From positions 39,155,501-39,219,500 of the forward strand of contig NC_088918.1 of the NCBI RefSeq assembly GCF_963576675.1: a stretch of 64,000 nt of DNA. The letters are read 5' to 3'. Numbering within the stretch: the stretch's first letter is position 1; each line of letters begins with the position of its first letter. The notes under the pieces were generated by a model, which worked only from the letters and a program-made list of their open reading frames with translations, was not told the DNA's origin and made no database searches. Positions 57,941 to 64,000 of this stretch are shown here, piece after piece. The DNA comes from Euphorbia lathyris. Taxonomy: Eukaryota; Streptophyta; Magnoliopsida; Malpighiales; Euphorbiaceae. The position numbers and the translations under genes were made by a program.

Positions 57941-60291
57941 GCACGGATCCCCATGCAAAAAAAGGGGGGAATGGAGGGAGAGCTTCTCACACTAGAATAT
58001 TTTTTTCTAGAGAGAAGAAGTTGATTTTTTTAGGAGAAAACATTTTTTTTTCCTAAAAATTGAAAATCTCCAAATTTCCTAAAGTTCAATTTTTACTAAA
58101 TTTTTCATAAAAAACGGAAGCTCGCGGTTCGTGGAATCAATCGGCTTCAACTGTCAGATACCGAATTCAAGGTATTATCCGAAGACTAGACTCTTTATTT
58201 TATTTAAGTTATTCTCTTCTTCTATTTATTTTTTTATGCTATAGTTTTTTATTCATTTAGTTATTTATTTATTTTGTCACACTTTATTTAATTAACGTAT
58301 TTATTTAATTTTCATTTCGTGTTGAATAAAATCCGGTTGTGTTTTAAAATAAAAAACCTCGTTTTGATATCCCAATACGAACCGTGATCCAATAAAAAGG
58401 TAGTTCTGGGGTCGAAAACGTTGTAATTATAAGTTTTTAATTTAAAAGAAATTTCCCAAATAACGTTTTAAAATAAAAACATCGTTTTAGGAACTTCCGT
58501 TTTCGACTATGATCCATTTTTGGTAGTTCGGAAATCCAAAACGATTGAATTAGATTTAATTTAAAGCTTTCGAATAAATCTGGAAACATTTATGAGTGCT
58601 GCTGTAATTTACCTATTCTATCACTAAATGCTGTTTACCGACGGATTTTCCGTCGGTAAATCTGCCAAAATGTAAAAAATGCCATTTCAGTCCCTTTTTC
58701 TTAACTTTTAAGCTTTTAATCCTTAGTATATATATATATATATATATATAATTATGCAGTATATGTTTTTTAGCCTATATATTTATTTTAGAATATTTGT
58801 ATATCATTTTTATTTTATTTTACAATATAAGTATAAGTATATATATATGTATTTCCTTTTTTAATTTAGGTTATGTTTGAAATATTAGTTACTTGATATT
58901 TTGAGAAATAATGGATAAATATTAGTATATGTTATTTTTGGTATTTAAAACTATATTAGTTATGTATATATATACTTTTGGGATATTTGGGTTATTTTGA
59001 TTATTGAATGAAATTATTTTTGGGAAAATGTTATTTTCTTATTCATGAGATTTACTTATTATTTTCACATTTTTTTTTGTATAAATATATTATACCTATT
59101 ATGTTTATATACATATAGTTCCTTTGATATTAACTTTTATTTTCATATTCTATTTTTGATTTAAATATATATATATATATATATATATGTTAGAATTACT
59201 TTCTTTATTCTTTTGGGCTTAGTCATGGGTCCATGTTTCAAGTGGACTTTATTTGAGTATAGATGGTGGTTTAAATGGGTTTATTATGGTAATTATAATT
59301 AGTAAAAAGCCCATTGAAATAAGTGGGGAAAATAAATCACAAAAAGAGAGTTTCAATTGAATTATTTAAACTAATGAGTTTTTTAGATTTCTAATGTAAA
59401 TAAATAGAGTCATTCTTGTTAATATTTCAAATTGTTTCACAAAACACCACGTTTTAAAACCTTAGTCTGTTCCAACGACGGATCAAGTGAACATTGTAAT
59501 TAAAATCGTTTTCTCTGCGAATAATAGAATTTTTGAATCATTTTCTTAAAGGATTTGTACAAAATGAAATTGACTTGTATGTTTAACCACGTTTTCTTAC
59601 TAAAAGGTTCTTTATCTCAAACGTTTTCAAATACTCGAGTCGTTCCAACGGCGATTCGGGTAAGCTTCATCAAACGGGGTTTTAAAACGCACCTAAATCG
59701 TTCCAACGGCGATTAAGGTACGAACCATTGTAAATAAAACTCGTTTTGGGGAAATAAGTTAGTGTAGAATAAACACACAATATGACCTTTAAATGCGGTT
59801 GCAAATAAATCACTTCTTTCTCCCCCCTCTCTGTGTATGTATAAACATAAATGGGTGATTCTTTACTGAGGTGGCTTTTTAATATCATATGCTCAAAATG
59901 GTTTCTTAAAAGAGAAAGAAAAGGGTTTCAAATGAATTTTAAACTTAAAGAAGTATGCGATTAGTCCGTTATCGCTTAACATGCTGAGTAGGAGGCTGGT
60001 GGTTCATAACCGGGCGATGTCGGGGTGCCTAGTAGCCTTTCTCCGGAAAGGAGCTAGCCTTCTCGGCTCGTACCTAAGTTTCCCGAACCCACACCGGTCT
60101 CCCGCAAGGGATCGGTGTTCATTTTCCCATTCGTGGGTGGCGACTCTTCCATATCTCCGAGCTCCGGTCCTGCCGAGAAGCTTGATTCCACGATTGGTTG
60201 CTTTCGGCGCCAATCACCGCTTACGTCGCCATGAGGTTGTCCACCCCCCGGTCCGCCCGAGAGATTAGGCCGCGGCACCTCGTCTAACAAG

Positions 60292-60309
60292 TGGCGACTC
60301 TGCTGGGGA
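60292..60309 (+). other. Primer binding site of the Ogre/Tat-like element
   Basis: TGGCGACTCTGCTGGGGA begins two bases after the LTR. Ogre-type elements use a tRNA-Arg primer with a TGGCGAC site; the match to a specific tRNA was not checked. Confidence 0.7.
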
Positions 60310-62235
60310 AGCGAGAAATTTGATTCCGGAAGGCGTGTATTAAGCCCTTAACGGGGACGGATCGTTTTACTTCTTTTCGTATGCATTCATATGCATTATT
60401 GCAAACCCTTTGGGTAATTTCCGCGAAACCTCTAGCGAGAGTCCATTCGTCGCTCGAAAGAGGCTAGCGTAAGTTCCCCCTTACAGTAAGGCGCTAGAGG
60501 GTCCCCATCCATTCGTTAGGGGCGAATCTGTGCGGTCCTGTGAGGTCCCGCGGTCAGCCGTGTCAGCATATAGTAGCCTTAGAAGTTTCCATAGGATTAC
60601 CCGTTACTATTTTTGATGTGATAAATGAATCAGTTCGTGTTTTCAAACCGCCATGATACGTGTCTAATCCTAAATTATGTAAAGAAAATGAGACGATGCG
60701 TTAATATATACTCATGAATCGACATACTAATTACCCTAAAAAACATCGAAACGATTTGAACTAAAGACGACTTAGTCATCTCATATGAATGAACATGTGC
60801 GACCCGCCTTGTCCCTTTCGGTGTCCCGACGAAGGCACATGTTCAGGAAATGCGTTATGACATAAGCGCGTATTAGTATGAATCGGTTTGGTATTAAGGA
60901 TAATTACATCTCGATACAAAAGACTATATTAACAGTAGCCGTTATTCACATTCTTTAAATAAATTGGGATAAAACGAGATCAAGACGAAACAAAAACGAA
61001 GAACATTTCTGTCCTGAACGACCCTGTCATAACGTGAAAAGTTTCGCACAAGTAGCCCGTCCCTTCCGAATGAAAGACGAGCTTTTACGTTATGCCTCGT
61101 GTCGTTCTTAAGAGAAATGGATGTGTCCGTAAAGGTGACTAAGAAAACAAAAGAAGAGAAAAATAAACTAAACGACCCAAAATCATTCCGAGACTACGAT
61201 ATATATCAATCCCGAGGGTAGTTAAAGAAAATAAACCAATGTCATTGAATACGTGCCTCGGACGAGTGTATATCCCGTTTAAAATCTCGAAGCCGAATTA
61301 AGCCAAACCATATAATTGCGCCATATGGACGAGACTGCGGGTTTTGACTAACGACTCGATCATTTCGACCATTACCAAAACTGTAAGAAATATGGCCCGA
61401 TATACGTGTTTGCTTAAATTCACGCCTAAAGGAAAGAAAACGGTGATATCCTCGCTTCGAACAAACACGCGATTTAACGAAAGGTTGGTTTTCTATAACC
61501 ACACTAAGATGATATATCCCGTAGGATTGGGAAGAACAACGAACTGTTGCTAGCCGAAAGGTTACCGTGCGCTCAAAATAAGACTCGCCGTCTTTTCACG
61601 TAGCTAAAATGAGCAAACGGATCCTCGACGCTAAGAACAAACGCGTTACGCGATGAGTCCGTTCCCTAAAATAAAATCCAAAAGTGATTCCATCACTAAA
61701 TGAACACATGGTTATGTCTCTCGATAGATCTAAAAGATCCCGTTGTAATCCAAAAATCGAGACACAAACCCGCGCGAACAAAAGGGAACGAGTCATTGAC
61801 GATAACGAACGATTGGACTAGAAGAATAACTCGTACCCCGTCTAAAAACTGAGATGCGCTCAAAGGGAGTCAAAACCCGAACTAATGCGTCTCACGAAAG
61901 GACGAAAGACGAGTTATTCCGAAAGGACAATCCAACTTGGTCGATTTCTTAGTCAATGAACGTTGATACGTCAAACGAACTGTATTGTCTGATGGATGAT
62001 TTACTTTCCCGCAATAATCGACGGCATCACGCGTCCCCTGGACCGCAATGTGAGCCCCAAACCAAAATCCTAGGAAAGAGACCTGGACCAACGAGTGTGT
62101 GGAGGAATAAGGGTGGAAGAGAGATGTTGTGATACGTGTAAATAGAACTAATGTTTGTTCTTCTTATCTTATAATCGTAAATAAATAAACGCACACACCA
62201 CGAATCATGCATATAAAAATCATGCATACATAGTA
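60310..62235 (+). other. Long untranslated leader of the Ogre/Tat-like element
   Basis: About 1.9 kb without a supported gene. It has many small inverted GTTACG/CGTAAC-like motifs but no domain-bearing frame. A long leader before gag is usual in this lineage. Confidence 0.65.
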
Positions 62236-64000
62236 ATGGATACCGTTCGCGCAGACGTCATCATTAAGCGGTTGTGGTTTCGCGAGAGTGATCGGCTTGT
62301 CAGACAGTTTGATCAGCTACGAGTAGACAGTTCGGAATCAGTAGTTGTGGCTTCTGAATCATCTTCGTCTTGGTATACTCAGTCTTCCATCAGTATGTCT
62401 GCGACCGACGAGAAAGTGGCTGAATTGGAGAATTCTGTGAACAATATCAATGATCAGCTGGCCGCGATCTTGGCCCAGCTAGCTGAGTTAGCACTGAAGG
62501 ACAACAAGAGTGGTAGTAAGCGTGTTGAGAATGAGGTGAACGATGGCCCTCGCTTTGGGAATAAGGAGGATTATCAGGATTATATCCGAAAACAGCTGGA
62601 AAAGGAGAAAGCTAAGGAAGAGGAGTGGAAGCAACACATCACACAGGAAGTGCAGGACTTGCGTGGAGGAAGTTCCGGAAATCAGGACTTCTATAACTTG
62701 AAGAATTGTTTGTCGGCAACAGCTTTGCCTCTAAAATTTTGTCTCCCCGACATGAAAAAGTTCGATGGAACTGGAGATCCCATCGCTCACATGAATCAGT
62801 ATGTTGCTGTGATGAAGCACACGATCCTGACTGAGGATCAAGTCCTGGGGCTGTTTAACACCTATCTAGAGGGGGCTGCCCTCACATGGTTTCATGCATT
62901 GCCGATGGTAACAAAGAGGGATTGGAAGGAATTAGCAAAGTCGTTCATCGCTCAGTATAGCTTTAACACCATGCTGGAGGTCACTTTGAAAGAATTAGAG
63001 AGCACTAAGCAGCAGGATGGGGAATCCTTTTCCGATTTTGTGAAAAGATGGAGGGCTAAGGCCGCAGTGATGAAACAAAAGCCGCTCGAGCAGGATCAGA
63101 TCCGAATGTTGGTTGGCAACACGTTGCCGTATATCAAGAATGAGTTGCGGTATATGCCGTTTACGGATTTCAATCAGATGTATAGTTGTGCCTTGACTGT
63201 CGAAGGTGATGGGGAGCCGAAGAAAGCTTATACCAAGTGGACGAAGTCTGGATATAGTGCCAGAGGGCCTAGCGCGAGTACGGAATCCGCAGCAGTGAAA
63301 GTGGTTGATCTTAATGCTATTGAAAAGAGGCGGTTCGCCAAGTTCGATCAGACCTATGCTAAAGTTTTCGAGCGTCTGCAGAAAAAGGGATTGTTGAAAG
63401 CCCTTACCCCGTATAACAAAGCTCAACCTACTCCGCAGATTCAGGCTAGAGGGTACTGTGAGTTCCACAGCAGTTATGGACATACGATTGAGAATTGCGA
63501 GAGGCTGAAACACGAAATCCAAGATTTGATTGAGGAGAAGAAGATAGCTTATCCTTCGTCAGCAAACCCTTCCGTTAGGCGTAATCCATTGCCTAATCAT
63601 AGGGTGAGCGTGATCGGAGCTGGTTTGACAGAAACTGTAGTGATGGAATCCTTTGAGGAAGATGTAGAGGAGTTGTTGGACTCCGTCGAAAAAAGCAATG
63701 TGGGAAAAGGTCTGTATGTGTCCTTCTTGGGTAAGGAACGAGAGGATGAACCGATGGAAGAAGGGTCAGATGGTGGAGCACCGTATGATGAGGATAGTGC
63801 TGAAGAGACCGAAGAAGGGTCGTCTCGGACTATTGTGCCAGATTTGAGTTTGTTTAGTGGAGGAAGAGATCCCGAGGTGCACTTGCGTGAATATATGCAC
63901 AACATGTTTATTGAATCCTTCGGAGTAGATGAGATTGCTCAGTGGTTTCATCATTCGCTGGTAGGCGAGCCTTTGGAATGGTTCCACTCATTACCCGACT
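62236..64000 (+). CDS. gag: Ogre/Tat-like gag polyprotein with two capsid-like regions, open to the window end
   Basis: The frame is open from the ATG at 62236 to 64000 (588 codons, no stop). The N-terminus has a coiled-coil-like stretch (VAELENSVNNINDQLAAILA) and a charged region. The first capsid-like region (about residues 165-330) has MKKFDGTGDPIAHMNQYVAV, GAALTWFHALP and SFSDFVKRWRAKAAVMKQKP. A zinc-finger-like motif CEFHSSYGHTIENC (C-x2-H...H-x4-C) follows near residue 409. After an acidic linker a second capsid-like start appears near residue 535: LSLFSGGRDPEVHLREYMHN, then GEPLEWFHSLPD at the window edge. The protein would form the particle and bind RNA. It is the only long intact retroelement frame in the window. 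An alternative start is the downstream methionine at codon 54. Confidence 0.88.
   Translation, partial: MDTVRADVIIKRLWFRESDRLVRQFDQLRVDSSESVVVASESSSSWYTQSSISMSATDEKVAELENSVNNINDQLAAILAQLAELALKDNKSGSKRVENEVNDGPRFGNKEDYQDYIRKQLEKEKAKEEEWKQHITQEVQDLRGGSSGNQDFYNLKNCLSATALPLKFCLPDMKKFDGTGDPIAHMNQYVAVMKHTILTEDQVLGLFNTYLEGAALTWFHALPMVTKRDWKELAKSFIAQYSFNTMLEVTLKELESTKQQDGESFSDFVKRWRAKAAVMKQKPLEQDQIRMLVGNTLPYIKNELRYMPFTDFNQMYSCALTVEGDGEPKKAYTKWTKSGYSARGPSASTESAAVKVVDLNAIEKRRFAKFDQTYAKVFERLQKKGLLKALTPYNKAQPTPQIQARGYCEFHSSYGHTIENCERLKHEIQDLIEEKKIAYPSSANPSVRRNPLPNHRVSVIGAGLTETVVMESFEEDVEELLDSVEKSNVGKGLYVSFLGKEREDEPMEEGSDGGAPYDEDSAEETEEGSSRTIVPDLSLFSGGRDPEVHLREYMHNMFIESFGVDEIAQWFHHSLVGEPLEWFHSLPD

Larger units (their letters stand above)
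57300..60289 (+). repeat. 5' LTR of an Ogre/Tat-like element, 2990 bp
   Basis: Starts TGTAGACACCGAGTC and ends GACTC-free CCTCGTCTAACA; the tips are partly inverted. It is followed by AGTGGCGACTCTGCTGGGGA, the primer-site type known from Ogre/Tat elements. The upstream 450 bp (57413-57870) are extremely GC-rich, then a TATA box lies at 57933-57940. The downstream 2.3 kb are AT-rich with TA repeats (58727-58750 and 59166-59189). No gene was found inside; the arginine- and alanine-rich open frames in the GC block are compositional. Confidence 0.8.

Noticed and set aside
57252..58056. Several overlapping open frames of 100-230 residues on both strands
   Set aside because: They come from the GC-rich, stop-poor LTR promoter block with its palindromes; arginine/alanine/proline-rich with no domain.
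62995..63987. Minus-strand open frames at the right edge
   Set aside because: They are antisense to the open gag frame, which has clear retrotransposon domains.

Overview
This is nuclear DNA of a flowering plant, most likely a eudicot. It is AT-rich and holds spliced genes, a plant-specific PLATZ zinc-finger gene, plant LTR-retrotransposon lineages (Athila, Tekay/Del-like, Ogre/Tat-like, Copia), plant L1-type LINEs, a hAT-like element, a Mutator-like transposase gene and hairpin-type MITEs. I cannot name the species. Only one gene looks like an intact host gene: the three-exon PLATZ gene at 16569-17576 (+). Almost everything else is transposon sequence or its debris, and most element genes carry stops or frameshifts.

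Left part (1-19 kb). Positions 1-3015 are the 5' end of a Ty3/gypsy element on the minus strand (LTR, primer site, gag-protease with one stop). A 134-bp tandem repeat follows (3019-3590). It abuts a four-exon Mutator-like transposase gene on the minus strand whose last exon encodes an OTU-type cysteine protease domain (3581-6952); its first intron holds a GC-rich palindrome island. Positions 7.9-9.3 kb look like a TRIM-like pair of Copia LTRs, and 9.4-10.4 kb is a fold-back element. Between 11.29 and 14.10 kb, one element with a candidate 9-bp target duplication contains a hAT-like element (perfect 8-bp duplication). A LINE-derived retroposon (15-16-bp duplication) sits exactly at the hAT edge. 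A second long hairpin element (14.6-15.24 kb) lies 1.3 kb upstream of the PLATZ gene.

Right part (19-64 kb) is one large nest. A decayed Tat-like pol (54.8-55.7 kb) abuts a 5'-truncated LINE. That LINE is split by a Tekay/Del-like gypsy element (20558-54646, plus strand). The gypsy element is itself interrupted twice: in gag by a 1.9-kb non-coding LTR-like insert (24262-26165), and in its 3' LTR by an Athila element (30910-53698, 5-bp duplication GAGGG). The outer Athila carries in its pol gene a much younger Athila (36143-49700, 5-bp duplication ATACC, near-identical 1460-bp LTRs). The Tat relic is also broken by a Copia element (LTR 55713-57152). The start of the Copia gag is broken in turn by an Ogre/Tat-like element whose 3-kb LTR, 2-kb leader and open gag frame run off the right edge.

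Most notable: the inner Athila has two diverged ATHILA-type ORFs after pol, each preceded by a copy of a GC-rich hairpin that also occurs in its LTRs. The Ogre-like LTR has a run of six perfect palindromes ending about 60 bp before its TATA box, with a further inverted pair closer in. Its gag frame appears to hold two capsid-like domains in tandem. The outer Athila has two LTRs that match only at one tip.
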